Shown here: positions 22,487 to 31,357 of the stretch, one piece after another
Numbering within the stretch: the stretch's first letter is position 1
Layout of the letters: every line of letters begins with the position of its first letter
Source: JALOAT01 sp041677345
GTDB taxonomy: Bacteria; Pseudomonadota; Gammaproteobacteria; Thiohalomonadales; Thiohalomonadaceae
NCBI GenBank assembly: GCA_041677345.1
Contig: JBAYQE010000025.1
Coordinates: forward strand, 1-32,777
DNA length: 32,777 nucleotides
Reading direction: 5' to 3'
Program-made: the position numbers and the translations under genes
The notes under the pieces: model-generated
Database searches by the model: none
Told to the model about the DNA's origin: nothing
Seen by the model: only the letters and a program-made list of their open reading frames with translations

Positions 22487-24325
22487 ATGAACCGCACCGC
22501 CGTAACACCTCTGGACGTGGAAGGCCTCGCGCAGATGGCGCAAAAGCTGCGGCGCCATGCGGTGGAGATGACCAGCGAAGCCGGGTCGGGCCATCCGACC
22601 TCGGCGATGTCCTGTGCCGACATCGTCGCCACGCTGTTCTTCTATCAGATGCGCTGGGACCCGACCGATCCGCAGGCCCGCGATGTGGATGCCTTTGTGC
22701 TTTCCAAGGGCCACGCCGTGCCCATCCTCTGGGCGGCGTTATGGGAAGCGGGTGCCATCAGCGACGAACTGCGCACCCTGAGACGCATCGACAGCACCCT
22801 GGAAGGACATCCCACGCCACGCAATCCCTGGGTGAAGGTGGCCACGGGCTCCCTCGGGCAGGGGCTCGCCGCCGCCAACGGCATCGCCTTGGCCAACCGC
22901 TTGGACGGCATCGACGCTCACGTTTACTGTCTGCTGGGCGACGGCGAATGCTCGGAGGGTTCGGTATGGGAAGCGGCGCAGTTCGCCAGCCTGCACGGAC
23001 TCGCGCGCGTGGTGGCCATCGTGGACGTCAATGGCCTCGCCCAGAGCGGCCCCACCCCTTATCGCCATGACCTGGGTGTGTACTCAGCGCGTTTCAAGGC
23101 CTTCGGCTGGAACGCCCTCGAGATCGATGGCCACAATATCAGCGAGATCGCCGATGCCCTGACCGTGGCCGCCAAGGAAGGACCCACCGCGATCATCGCG
23201 CGCACCGTGAAGGGCAAGGGGGTGTCGTTTCTGGAGGCCAAGGACGACCTGCACGGCAAGGCATTGAAGCCGGCGCAGCGCGATCAGGCCCTCGTCGAAC
23301 TGAAGGGTGAGGATATCCGCCTGCGGGTCGAGCCGCAGCGCCTCGGTATGTCTTCGCAGCCCATGGCATCCCCCCAACCGCTGATGCCAAATTACCGGCA
23401 GGGCCAGGAGGTCGCCACGCGCGAGGCCTTCGGGCAGGCACTGAGCCGTCTTGGTGACGGTTTCGCGAGACTGGTGGTGCTCGACGGCGATGTGAGCAAC
23501 TCCACGCGTACCGACCTGTTCGCAGAGCGCCATCCGGACCGGTTCTTTCAGGGCTACATCGCCGAACAGAACATGGTGGGAACGGCCCTCGGTCTTGCGA
23601 CCAGCGGCTTCGTGCCCTGTGCCGCCACCTTCGCCTGTTTCCTCTCACGCGCCTACGACTTCATCCGCATGGCCGGGCACAGCCGTCCGCCGCACCTGGT
23701 GGTCTGTGGCAGCCATGCGGGCGTGTCCATCGGTGAGGACGGGCCGTCGCAAATGGGCCTGGAGGACCTCGCCACGTTTCGCGCGGTGCTGGATAGCACC
23801 GTGCTGTATCCCGCAGACGCGGTGAGTGCCGAACGCCTCACCGAGTGCGCGCTGCACACCCACGGCATCGTCTACCTGCGCACCACGCGCGGCAAGACAC
23901 CGGTGCTGTACGACAACGAGGAGCGTTTCGTGGTGGGCGGCAGCAAGGTGCTGAGGCGCTCCGATGCGGACGTCGCCACCCTGGTGGGGGCAGGCATCAC
24001 TGTGCACGAGGCGCTGGCGGCCTGCGACATGCTCGCCGCACGCGGTGTCAAAGTGCGGGTCATCGACGCCTATTCAGTGAAACCACTGGACACGGCAACG
24101 CTCATCGAGGCGGCCCGCGAGACGGGGCTCGTGATCACTGTGGAGGACCACTGGCGCGAGGGCGGCCTGGGCGAGGCGATTGCGGTCGCTGTGTGTGCCC
24201 ATGCACCGGTGCATATCCTCGCCGTAACGGACGAGCCGCGCTCCGGTAAGCCCCGGGAATTGCTCGAACACCACGGTATCGGCCGGGAGACCATCGTGCG
24301 TACCGTGGAGGCCCTGGTCGGCTGA
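22487..24325 (+). CDS. tkt: Transketolase
   Basis: Thiamine-diphosphate enzyme that transfers two-carbon units between ketoses and aldoses in the non-oxidative pentose phosphate and Calvin pathways. 612 residues, closer to the shorter (animal/archaeal-joined) transketolase type than to E. coli TktA (about 660). Seen: SEAGSGHPTSAMS (about 26-38), SKGHAVPILWA, TGSLGQGLAAANG, the diphosphate motif GDGECSEGSVWEAAQFASL, then the pyrimidine domain with YIAEQNMVGTALGLA and DGPSQMGLEDLA, and the C-terminal domain with VEDHWREGGLGEA. I chose the ATG at 22487, as the 43 residues before it in frame are not conserved. With aldolase and transaldolase it completes the carbon-rearranging set of this cluster. 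Confidence 0.95.
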   Translation: MNRTAVTPLDVEGLAQMAQKLRRHAVEMTSEAGSGHPTSAMSCADIVATLFFYQMRWDPTDPQARDVDAFVLSKGHAVPILWAALWEAGAISDELRTLRRIDSTLEGHPTPRNPWVKVATGSLGQGLAAANGIALANRLDGIDAHVYCLLGDGECSEGSVWEAAQFASLHGLARVVAIVDVNGLAQSGPTPYRHDLGVYSARFKAFGWNALEIDGHNISEIADALTVAAKEGPTAIIARTVKGKGVSFLEAKDDLHGKALKPAQRDQALVELKGEDIRLRVEPQRLGMSSQPMASPQPLMPNYRQGQEVATREAFGQALSRLGDGFARLVVLDGDVSNSTRTDLFAERHPDRFFQGYIAEQNMVGTALGLATSGFVPCAATFACFLSRAYDFIRMAGHSRPPHLVVCGSHAGVSIGEDGPSQMGLEDLATFRAVLDSTVLYPADAVSAERLTECALHTHGIVYLRTTRGKTPVLYDNEERFVVGGSKVLRRSDADVATLVGAGITVHEALAACDMLAARGVKVRVIDAYSVKPLDTATLIEAARETGLVITVEDHWREGGLGEAIAVAVCAHAPVHILAVTDEPRSGKPRELLEHHGIGRETIVRTVEALVG

Positions 24326-24395
24326 GGCGATCTCCGTTGTGGGAGCCCGTCCGGTGGGAAGCATCACGCATCGGTGGGCTCGTCCAGGAAGGCGC

Positions 24396-24767
24396 TCAAC
24401 CGACCCGGGTATGCACCTGCGGTGAATGTTCCAGCGTTCGGTGCAGGGTGCAAGACGCCGCCACGCGCCTGGCCGCGTCCTTGCGTGAGTCGGGCAGGCC
24501 GGGCCAGTCGATATCCATGGCGATTTCGTCGATACCGCCCACGTCGGTCGCATAGGACCAGCGTATGCGGATGCCGATGGACGCTGGTTCAACGCCAATG
24601 GTCTCGGCGTAGGAATACAGCACGGAAAAGCTGCACAGGGCAAGTGAGGTGGCGAACATCTGCAGGGCACTGAACACGGCTTCTGGATCGTGGCTTTCCA
24701 CGGTCATTTCCGGCTCGAGGAAATCCCGGATGTCCAGGTCTTCCTCTGAATGCATGAGGATGCGCAT
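24396..24767 (-). CDS. OsmC/Ohr-superfamily protein
   Basis: About 123 residues. The core FATSLALCSFSVLYSYAET (about 39-57) carries the first conserved Cys of the OsmC family, and RRVAASCTLHRTLEH near the end carries the second. Members reduce organic hydroperoxides through this Cys pair. The protein is a little short at the N-terminus compared with the usual 135-140 residues. The ATG at 24767 or GTG at 24779 are possible starts. It is convergent with transketolase and divergent, by about 54 bp, from the next histidine kinase. A long open frame continues upstream through the kinase gene on the opposite strand and hides this gene. Confidence 0.8.
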   Translation of the reverse strand: MRILMHSEEDLDIRDFLEPEMTVESHDPEAVFSALQMFATSLALCSFSVLYSYAETIGVEPASIGIRIRWSYATDVGGIDEIAMDIDWPGLPDSRKDAARRVAASCTLHRTLEHSPQVHTRVG

Positions 24768-24821
24768 GATTTCAATCACTAGCTCATCGGCGCGTCCCCG
24801 GCAACGTCCCGATGTGACGCC

Positions 24822-26480
24822 GTGAACGAGCTTTCCCGGGAAATCGCCGAGTGGGTGGAGGTGACTACGTTGGCCGATGCGCTTGGTCTGGGGCTCTTGC
24901 AGGCGGCGCCACCGCGTCCGCTCAACGCTACCATGAGCGTGCTCACCCGGCGGTTCGGTGTCGAGGTCTTTCTGCAGCCCGGCGAGGTCCCCCTGCGCAC
25001 ACCCGACGGGAAACTGATGCGCATGCATGTTACACGCGTGCATCTGAGGAACACGGTGGTATTTGCCGTCGCCCCCAGTCGGCGCCAGGCGGCCTTGCCG
25101 CAGCGCGGGCTGCATCCCTTTCTGCGACTCGACCGCCATGGCCGTATCCAGTGGGCCAACAATGCCGCGCAGGAGCTGATCGAGTATGCCGGCACAAGCG
25201 GCATCGAGGCGCGCCTGGCCACGGCCGTGCCGGCGGCTATCCGCCAGGGGCAATGGAGCGTGGATCTCAGCCTTGGGCCGCGTCTGTTCGAATTCATCAT
25301 CACCGATCCCGATGGGGAGTCCCTGCATGCTTACGGGCACGAAGTGAGCGAGCATCGCTTCATGGCCGCCTCGTTGCGTGCCAGTGAGGCACGTCTGCGC
25401 GCACTCATCGAGGCGGCGCCCGACGCCATCCTGATCAGTACCCGTTTGGGTCGCATCGAATACGTGAATCCGCAGGCAGAGGCCATGTTCGGCTTCGAGC
25501 GTGGGGAACTGCTCGGGCATGACATCCAGACCCTCATTCCCGACTGGTTCACCTCGTCCCATGTGCTGCGCCTGCTGGGGGATGGACAAGCCCCGGCGCG
25601 CACCGTCGGTGAGGAGCTGCTCTCGGGCCAGCGTCGCGACGGTACGCGCTTCCCATTGGAGGTCAGTGCCAGTCCTCTGGTGCAGGACGGCAAGCAGTAC
25701 CTCACGAGTATCGTCCGCGACGTGACCGAAAGGGAGCGTGCTGCACGCCAGATCCGTAACCTCAACGAGCACCTCGCCCGGCATGTGGAGCAGCTCACCA
25801 ATCTCAACCGCGAGTTGGAGGCCTTTAGCTATTCGGTATCGCACGACTTGCGCGGGCCGCTGCGCAGCATCGACGGCTTCAGCGCCATCCTCACCGAGGA
25901 GTACGCGGAATGCCTGGATGAACAGGGACAGGATTTTCTGCACCGCATCCGTGCGGCCACCACGCGCATGTCGGAACTCATCGATGGTCTGCTGCGCCTG
26001 TCGCGTATCACGCGTGCCGAACTGGTGCGCGAAGATGTGGACCTCTCTGCCCTGGTGCAGGGGCTGGCTGAGGGTTTGCAACACGCCGACCCGGGGCGGG
26101 TGGTGGAGTTCAGTATCGAACCAGGGGTGCACGCCGACGCAGATGGCGCGCTGCTCACCGCGCTGCTTGAAAACCTGCTCGGCAATGCCTGGAAATTCAC
26201 TGCTGGTCGTTCGCCGGCACACATCGGGTTCGGTTGCGAGCAGAGCGAAGGCCGCACGGTCTACGTGGTGCACGACGACGGTGCCGGGTTCGACATGCAA
26301 TACGCCGGAAAGCTGTTCCGTCCCTTCGAGCGCCTGCACGGGCGCGAATACCCCGGGACCGGCATCGGCCTCGCCACCGTTCAGCGCATAGTGCAGCGCC
26401 ACGGCGGCGAGGTATGGGCGGAAAGCCGGGAAGGTGAGGGCGCCAGGTTCTATTTCACCCTGAAGGGCAATCCCGGGTGA
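24822..26480 (+). CDS. Multi-PAS sensor histidine kinase, orphan
   Basis: 552 residues, no membrane segment seen. Two PAS-like regions: a weak one at about 95-180 (FLRLDRHGRIQWANNAAQEL) and a clear one at about 187-305 (APDAILISTRLGRIEYVNPQ, ending IVRDVTERERA). A coiled coil (about 305-335) leads to HisKA with SYSVSHDLRGPLR (His341) and an HATPase domain with LLENLLGNAWKFT, DDGAGFDM and GTGIGLATV. The HisKA and G-box style matches the other kinase in the window (7.4-8.6 kb), so the two may be paralogous. GTG start at 24822. No response regulator is adjacent. Residues 1-90 match nothing I can name. Confidence 0.92.
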   Translation: MNELSREIAEWVEVTTLADALGLGLLQAAPPRPLNATMSVLTRRFGVEVFLQPGEVPLRTPDGKLMRMHVTRVHLRNTVVFAVAPSRRQAALPQRGLHPFLRLDRHGRIQWANNAAQELIEYAGTSGIEARLATAVPAAIRQGQWSVDLSLGPRLFEFIITDPDGESLHAYGHEVSEHRFMAASLRASEARLRALIEAAPDAILISTRLGRIEYVNPQAEAMFGFERGELLGHDIQTLIPDWFTSSHVLRLLGDGQAPARTVGEELLSGQRRDGTRFPLEVSASPLVQDGKQYLTSIVRDVTERERAARQIRNLNEHLARHVEQLTNLNRELEAFSYSVSHDLRGPLRSIDGFSAILTEEYAECLDEQGQDFLHRIRAATTRMSELIDGLLRLSRITRAELVREDVDLSALVQGLAEGLQHADPGRVVEFSIEPGVHADADGALLTALLENLLGNAWKFTAGRSPAHIGFGCEQSEGRTVYVVHDDGAGFDMQYAGKLFRPFERLHGREYPGTGIGLATVQRIVQRHGGEVWAESREGEGARFYFTLKGNPG

Positions 26481-26494
26481 TAGCGGGCAAGGCC

Positions 26495-26630
26495 TGTCAC
26501 GTAGCTTCGCAACGTGACCTACGCCTTCCGGGGCTCGTCTTCCATTCCCCGTGTCCCCCGTGTTTCTCTTCAGCGCGGCTGGAATGTGTCACGTAGGTTC
26601 GCAACATCGCGGCCGGAGGCCGCTCCTACA
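26495..26630. repeat. Repeat cluster between kinase and ppk: TGTCACGTAG pair plus a REP
   Basis: TGTCACGTAG(C/G)TTCGCAAC occurs at 26495-26513 and 26587-26605 (18 of 19 bases alike). The first also folds on itself (GTCACG/CGTGAC). A palindromic unit ATCGCGGCCGGAGGCCGCTCCTACA follows at 26606-26630 and recurs inverted near 30709-30732. Related GTGACGTAGGT bits occur near 21222 and 32614. Confidence 0.7.
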
Positions 26631-26682
26631 ATTCAGGTGGTGTGTTCGGTTAAGCTGAAAGCCCGCACCCGGAAGTGGCCTT

Positions 26683-28761
26683 GTGAACAACGTCGACCTG
26701 AAACAACCCGAGCACTATCTCAACCGCGAGCTCAGCCTGCTGGAATTCAACCGCCGTGTGCTGAAGCAGGCCAATGATGAAAACACGCCCTTGCTGGAGC
26801 GACTGCGTTTCCTGTGCATCTCCAGCACCAATCTCGACGAGTTCTTCGAGGTGCGCGTTGCCGGCCTCAAGCAGAAGGCGGAACTGGGTTCGGTGCAGGC
26901 CGGCCCGGACAACATGAGTGCCCCGGAGATCCTCAAGGCCATCCATGCCAAGGCGCAGGCCCTGGTGGACGAGCAGTATCGGGTTCTCAATGAGGTGCTG
27001 TTCCCGAAATTTGCCGAACACGGCATCCGCTTCGTGCGGCGTAGTGACTGGACCCCGGCCCAGGAGGCCTGGCTGCGCCGTTATTTCGAAGAGGAATTGC
27101 TGCCCGTGCTGAGCCCGCTGGGACTGGACCCGGCACATCCTTTCCCGCGCCTGCTCAACAAGAGCCTCAACTTCATCGTCGCCCTCAAGGGCAAGGATGC
27201 CTTCGGGCGCAACAGCGGTGTGGCGGTGGTGCAGGCCCCGCGCTCGCTGCCGCGCCTGATCCCGCTGCCGTCCGAGGTGAGCGGTGGCCCGTACGATTTC
27301 GTCTTCCTGTCCTCCGTCATCCACGCCCATGTGGAAGACCTGTTCCCGGGCATGAAGGTACTGGGCAGTTGGCAGTTCCGCGTGACGCGCAACAGCGAAT
27401 TGTTCGTGGATGAGGAGGAGGTGGACGATTTGCTGCGCGCCCTGGAAGGCGAACTGGCCTCACGGCGCTACGGCGCCGTGGTACGCCTGGAGCTGGCCAA
27501 CGACTGCCCGGAGGAGGTCCGGCAATTCCTGGAGAAGACCATCCACCTCGGCCCCGAGGACATCTACCTGGCCAACGGCCCCGTCAACCTGAATCGTCTG
27601 GCCGCAGTAGCCGATCTGGTGGACCGCCCTGAACTCAAGTACCCGGCCTTCACCCCAGGCATTCCTACACCGCTCGCGGCGAGCACCGACCTGTTCGAGG
27701 TCATCGCCCAGCAGGACGTGTTGCTGCATCATCCCTTCGAATCCTTCCTGCCCGTGATCGATTTCCTGCGCCAGGCCGCCGGTGATCCGAGCGTGGTGGC
27801 CATCAAGCAAACGCTCTACCGTACCGGGCCCGACTCAGCCGTGGTGGATGCCTTGGTGGACGCCGCCAACAAAGGCAAGGAAGTGACGGTCATCATCGAA
27901 CTGCGCGCCCGCTTCGATGAGGCCGCCAACATCGCACTGGCCACGCGTTTGCAAGAGGCCGGTGCGCATGTGGTGTATGGCGTGGTGGGTTACAAAACCC
28001 ATGCCAAGGTCATTCTGGTGGTGCGTCGTGAAGGCAAGCGGTTGCGGCGCTACGTGCATCTCGGCACGGGGAATTATCATCCGCGCACTGCACGGCTCTA
28101 CACCGATTACGGCCTGTTTACCGCCGACCGGCTCATCGGCGAGGATGTGCATCAGGTGTTCCTGCAGCTGACCAGCCTGGGGCGTGTATCGAAGCTGCAC
28201 AAGCTGTGGCAATCACCCTTCACCCTGCACGAAAACCTGCTCAGACACATCGAACGGGAGGCCGATGCTGCCCGGCGAGGCCGTCCCGCGCGCATCATCG
28301 CCAAGCTGAATTCGCTGGTGGAGCCGCAGATCATCCAGGCGCTCTACAAGGCCTCGCAGGCGGGTGTGCGTATCGACCTCATCGTACGCGGCATGTGCTG
28401 CCTGCGACCGGGTATCCCCGGCGTTTCCACGAACATCCACGTTCGTTCCATCGTGGGTCGCTTTCTGGAGCACACACGCGTGTATTGGTTCGAAAATGGC
28501 GGCGATGCAGAGATCTACTGCGCCAGCGCCGACTGGATGGAGCGCAACTTCTTCCGCCGCGTGGAACTGTGCTTCCCCGTCACGCAGAAGAAACACAAGG
28601 ATCGCCTGCTGGATGACCTCATGACCTACCTGGCCGACAACGTTCAGGCCTGGGAACTCCAGCCCGACGGCAGCTATCGACGTCTTTCTCCCGATGGCAA
28701 TCCGCCCTGCAATGCCCAGCAAAGCATGCTCGCCCGGTTGTCCGAAGGAGGCCGTGGTTAG
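26683..28761 (+). CDS. ppk1: Polyphosphate kinase 1
   Basis: Reversibly polymerises the gamma phosphate of ATP into inorganic polyphosphate; membrane-associated. The 692-residue length fits. The N-terminal domain starts with YLNRELSLLEFNRRVL (about 12-27). Catalytic domains hold KQTLYRTG, autophosphorylated His440 in GYKTHAKVIL, HLGTGNYHPRTA, the second active-site His597 in FLEHTRVYWFENGGD, and SADWMERNFFRRVE. GTG start with a weak GGAAG site. Repeats lie just upstream and a REP follows the stop. No exopolyphosphatase (ppx) or pho genes are beside it. Confidence 0.97.
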   Translation: MNNVDLKQPEHYLNRELSLLEFNRRVLKQANDENTPLLERLRFLCISSTNLDEFFEVRVAGLKQKAELGSVQAGPDNMSAPEILKAIHAKAQALVDEQYRVLNEVLFPKFAEHGIRFVRRSDWTPAQEAWLRRYFEEELLPVLSPLGLDPAHPFPRLLNKSLNFIVALKGKDAFGRNSGVAVVQAPRSLPRLIPLPSEVSGGPYDFVFLSSVIHAHVEDLFPGMKVLGSWQFRVTRNSELFVDEEEVDDLLRALEGELASRRYGAVVRLELANDCPEEVRQFLEKTIHLGPEDIYLANGPVNLNRLAAVADLVDRPELKYPAFTPGIPTPLAASTDLFEVIAQQDVLLHHPFESFLPVIDFLRQAAGDPSVVAIKQTLYRTGPDSAVVDALVDAANKGKEVTVIIELRARFDEAANIALATRLQEAGAHVVYGVVGYKTHAKVILVVRREGKRLRRYVHLGTGNYHPRTARLYTDYGLFTADRLIGEDVHQVFLQLTSLGRVSKLHKLWQSPFTLHENLLRHIEREADAARRGRPARIIAKLNSLVEPQIIQALYKASQAGVRIDLIVRGMCCLRPGIPGVSTNIHVRSIVGRFLEHTRVYWFENGGDAEIYCASADWMERNFFRRVELCFPVTQKKHKDRLLDDLMTYLADNVQAWELQPDGSYRRLSPDGNPPCNAQQSMLARLSEGGRG

Positions 28762-28797
28762 TTCCGGTCGGGATGGTGTCGGTCGACGGTTCCGGGG

Positions 28798-28820
28798 TGG
28801 GAGCGAGCTTCCGCTCGCGA
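28798..28820. repeat. REP unit identical to the one at 5501-5523
   Basis: The 23-bp palindromic unit TGGGAGCGAGCTTCCGCTCGCGA lies between the convergent ppk1 and DUF2238 genes. It is identical over 23 bases to the left arm of the pair after rnhB. Confidence 0.85.
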
Positions 28821-28830
28821 TTTCCCTCCG

Positions 28831-29430
28831 CTACAACCGCGCCAGTTGTCTGTCCTGCACCCGCCCCAGCAGCCATTGCGCGACGATGGCGCCGCACATG
28901 GCCAGGAACATGTCCCATTGCGTATCCCACACGTCCCCCTGGGTGGCAAGAAAGGCATCCCCTTCGGCCCCGGCCAGCAGCGAAACCCACCATTCGATGA
29001 ACTCGTAAAACGCACTGATGGACAGGCATACGCATACCACGAGGAAGAACAACCATTTCCCAGGCGCCAGCGGCGAACGCCGGATGAGGATCTCGCGCGC
29101 AATCATGGCGGGGATGAACCCCTGAGCCACATGCCCCAGGCGGTCATAGTGATTGCGGCTCAGATCGAACATGTCCTGCAGCCAAAATCCCAGCGGGACC
29201 TGCGCATAGGTGTAATGCGCACCCAGCAGCAGGATCGCCGCATGCAGGGCGATCAGCCGATAGAGCAAGGGCGTGAGCGGAAAACGCCCGTGGGTTGCCA
29301 CCAGCAAGGGCAGCGCAATGAGCACCGGCGTGACCTCGAGCACCCAAGTGATGCGGTCGGCCGGGCCGAGGCCGGAAACCACCAGCGCGGCCACTACCGC
29401 GATCAATAGCAAAGGTTTCTCGGATGCCAT
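28831..29430 (-). CDS. DUF2238 (YjdF-like) membrane protein
   Basis: 199 residues with about six membrane helices. Family features: RNHYDRLGHVAQGFIPAMIAREI (about 100-122) and a late YEFIEWW with DVWDTQWDM (about 152-178). The function of this family is not established. I chose the ATG at 29430, which follows AAGGGGGG; an in-frame start 135 bp upstream would add a non-conserved stretch. It is divergent from oxyR with a 195-bp gap and convergent with ppk1. Confidence 0.88.
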   Translation of the reverse strand: MASEKPLLLIAVVAALVVSGLGPADRITWVLEVTPVLIALPLLVATHGRFPLTPLLYRLIALHAAILLLGAHYTYAQVPLGFWLQDMFDLSRNHYDRLGHVAQGFIPAMIAREILIRRSPLAPGKWLFFLVVCVCLSISAFYEFIEWWVSLLAGAEGDAFLATQGDVWDTQWDMFLAMCGAIVAQWLLGRVQDRQLARL

Positions 29431-29625
29431 GTCAGCCCCCCTTGCGAGCACCTCCGTGGATTCTCGCGCGATTGACTCGGGTGGGGAATGCCTGGGCGCA
29501 CGCCCGGTACGTCCCATGGCATAGCATGCGCGTAGCGCGGCCCGAGGCCGTTCCCACCACATCAATCATGCATAAATCACCGTCCCGGGCTAACATGCCG
29601 GAACCAAAGCACAGAAGCAGTGACC

Positions 29626-30546
29626 ATGAACCTGCGCGATCTCGAATACGTGGTGGCTCTCGATGAGGAACAGCACTTCCACCGTGCCGCCGAGCGCTGC
29701 TGCATCAGCCAGCCTACGCTGAGCGGGCAGATCAGAAAGCTCGAGGATACCCTCGGCATTCAACTGGTGGAACGTAACGGTCGTCAGGTGCGCATGACCG
29801 AGGCGGGCCACGAGGTGGCCCAGCAGGCCCGCCGCGTACTCGCGGAGGCGCGCGCCATCAAGGATTTGGCCACCGCCTTTCGCGATCCGTTGCAAGGGCG
29901 CCTGCAGGTGGGCATCATCCCCACGGTGGCCCCCTATCTGCTGCCCCTTTTCATGTCGCGCCTGCACGGGCGTCATCCCGACCTGCAACTGTTTCTGCAC
30001 GAGCAGCAGACCGCCGTCCTCCTGGAACGCCTGCGCCGTGGCGAACTGGACGTGCTGATCCTCGCCTTGCCCGTGGAGACCGACGAATTCGCCGAACTGG
30101 ACCTCTACAACGAACCCTTCCTGTTGACGGTCCCGGCCGGCCACCCGCTCGCCGGGCGCAAACGTGCCAAGCTCGAGTACCTGCGCGGGCAGGATGTGTT
30201 GCTGCTGGAGGAAGGCCATTGCCTGCGTGGCCAAGCCCTCGATGTGTGCCTGCTCGCGGGCGCCAGCGAATTCCGTGGCTTTCGCGGCACCAGCCTGGAA
30301 ACCGTGCGTCAGATGGTGGCGGAGGGCATCGGCATCACCCTCATGCCCCAGCTCGCAGCCGGCAACGAAGCCGGCATCCGCTATCTGCCGTTTGCCGAAC
30401 CGGTACCCACGCGGCGCATCGGCCTGCTCTACCGCAAAGGCAGCTATCGTCACGCCGCCTTCCAGGCCATCGCCGAAGTGGTACGGGAAGCCGCGGGGGA
30501 GGCCATGGGGAGGAAACGGGTGATCCAGGCCATGACGCCGGCGTAA
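29626..30546 (+). CDS. oxyR: OxyR-type LysR-family peroxide sensor/regulator
   Basis: Transcription factor activated by hydrogen peroxide through a disulfide. 306 residues. N-terminal winged helix-turn-helix: NLRDLEYVVALDEEQHFHRAA and ISQPTLSGQIRKLED (about 32-46). The effector domain has IPTVAPYLLPLF and EEGHCLRGQALDVC, where the cysteines fall at positions 199 and 208, exactly as in E. coli OxyR. ATG at 29626; a GTG two codons earlier is possible. Divergent from DUF2238. No catalase, ahpCF or rubredoxin gene is adjacent in the window; the OsmC-like gene 5 kb away is a plausible peroxide-defence target (inference). Confidence 0.95.
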   Translation: MNLRDLEYVVALDEEQHFHRAAERCCISQPTLSGQIRKLEDTLGIQLVERNGRQVRMTEAGHEVAQQARRVLAEARAIKDLATAFRDPLQGRLQVGIIPTVAPYLLPLFMSRLHGRHPDLQLFLHEQQTAVLLERLRRGELDVLILALPVETDEFAELDLYNEPFLLTVPAGHPLAGRKRAKLEYLRGQDVLLLEEGHCLRGQALDVCLLAGASEFRGFRGTSLETVRQMVAEGIGITLMPQLAAGNEAGIRYLPFAEPVPTRRIGLLYRKGSYRHAAFQAIAEVVREAAGEAMGRKRVIQAMTPA

Positions 30547-30871
30547 GCCGGAGTTTCGCGTGCCCAGTGCGTACCGAGCCCACGAATGCCATCCATGGGT
30601 GATGCCATGGTAGGGATTGTTTTTTATTGCCAATCACGCCCGGTGCATCCTTCGGGCATAAAGACGCGCCTACGGGTGGAGCGACAAATCGCGGTGGCTG
30701 ATCCCCCTGTAGGAGCGGCCACCGGCCGCGATTCTCAACATCACCGCCGTGGTGCCGACTACGGGGAAGGAACCCCCGCCCGACCGTTCCCCCCCAAGCT
30801 CGGGTCGGCTTATTGTTGGCCGGGCAGGGGCTAAAATGAGCGCCACTCCACGGGAGAGGTCTCGCGGGCGC
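30547..30871. other. 325-bp gap after oxyR with a REP unit
   Basis: I see no gene. A short T-rich stretch (GATTGTTTTTTATTG, about 30615-30629) may end oxyR transcription. A palindromic unit GTAGGAGCGGCCACCGGCCGCGAT lies at 30709-30732. The last 35 bp hold the terminator candidate for the following minus-strand gene. Confidence 0.6.
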
Positions 30872-30873
30872 TC
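30838..30873 (-). terminator. Possible terminator of the small secreted protein gene
   Basis: GAGCGCC (30838-30844) and GGCGCTC (30867-30873) form a 7-bp stem with a long loop. On the minus strand it begins at the stop codon and is followed by ATTTTAG, a weak U-tract. Confidence 0.4.
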
Positions 30874-31108
30874 AGCGTTGCGCGATCAGGACTTTCTCCG
30901 GCCCCTTGTCGCGATTCCTGGGCAAACCTGCGAGTCTCACCTCGCGAAAGAAGCGGTTCATCGCCAGAATCCGCTGACGCCGCAGGTCGAGCCCGGTTTC
31001 GGGCGCCTCAATCTGCTCCTCCTGAACAGCCGTGACAGACAAATCAGTATCGACGGCGGAAGTCAGCGACAGAAAACCCAGGGCAAACACGAAGGCTAGG
31101 GTTTCCAT
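30872..31108 (-). CDS. Small secreted protein of unknown function
   Basis: 78 residues. The first 18 (METLAFVFALGFLSLTSA) look like a signal peptide although there is no early Lys/Arg. The mature part is charged (VQEEQIEAPETGLDLRRQR and FREVRLAGLPRNRDKG), with no Cys. A good ribosome site (GAGGAG) precedes the ATG and a consensus -35 TTGACA lies about 50 bp upstream, which supports a real gene. I recognise no family. Confidence 0.6.
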   Translation of the reverse strand: METLAFVFALGFLSLTSAVDTDLSVTAVQEEQIEAPETGLDLRRQRILAMNRFFREVRLAGLPRNRDKGPEKVLIAQR

Positions 31109-31157
31109 GACGTTCTCCTCAATCTCGTGCGGCTACGTCCACAGCCTAATGAGGGAA

Positions 31158-31163
31158 TGTCAA
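31158..31163 (-). promoter_or_regulatory. Possible -35 box (TTGACA) for the small secreted protein
   Basis: Perfect TTGACA on the minus strand, about 50 bp upstream of the ATG at 31108. The -10 region at 17-18 bp spacing (GACGTA) is poor. Confidence 0.3.
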
Positions 31164-31357
31164 AAAAGCCGTGAAGGAATTCACGTGTTACCGTTACGGT
31201 TTTCACTGCGCCAGTGGGGGCCGCTGGGCCGTGGTTCCCAGCGTGAAGGCTCCAGCGGCCCCTATTCAGACGCTTCCTGGCTGCAAGGCGGCCTCCCGCG
31301 GGCGTGCATCCGTCCATGGTGCTGCAAGCCCGGGGATATCCCGGCCACCCTGCCCCT

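Noticed and set aside
24768..26402. Long upstream extension of the OsmC-like frame (668 codons in total)
   Set aside because: Only the last 123 residues match a family; the rest is antisense to the histidine kinase and is composition-driven.
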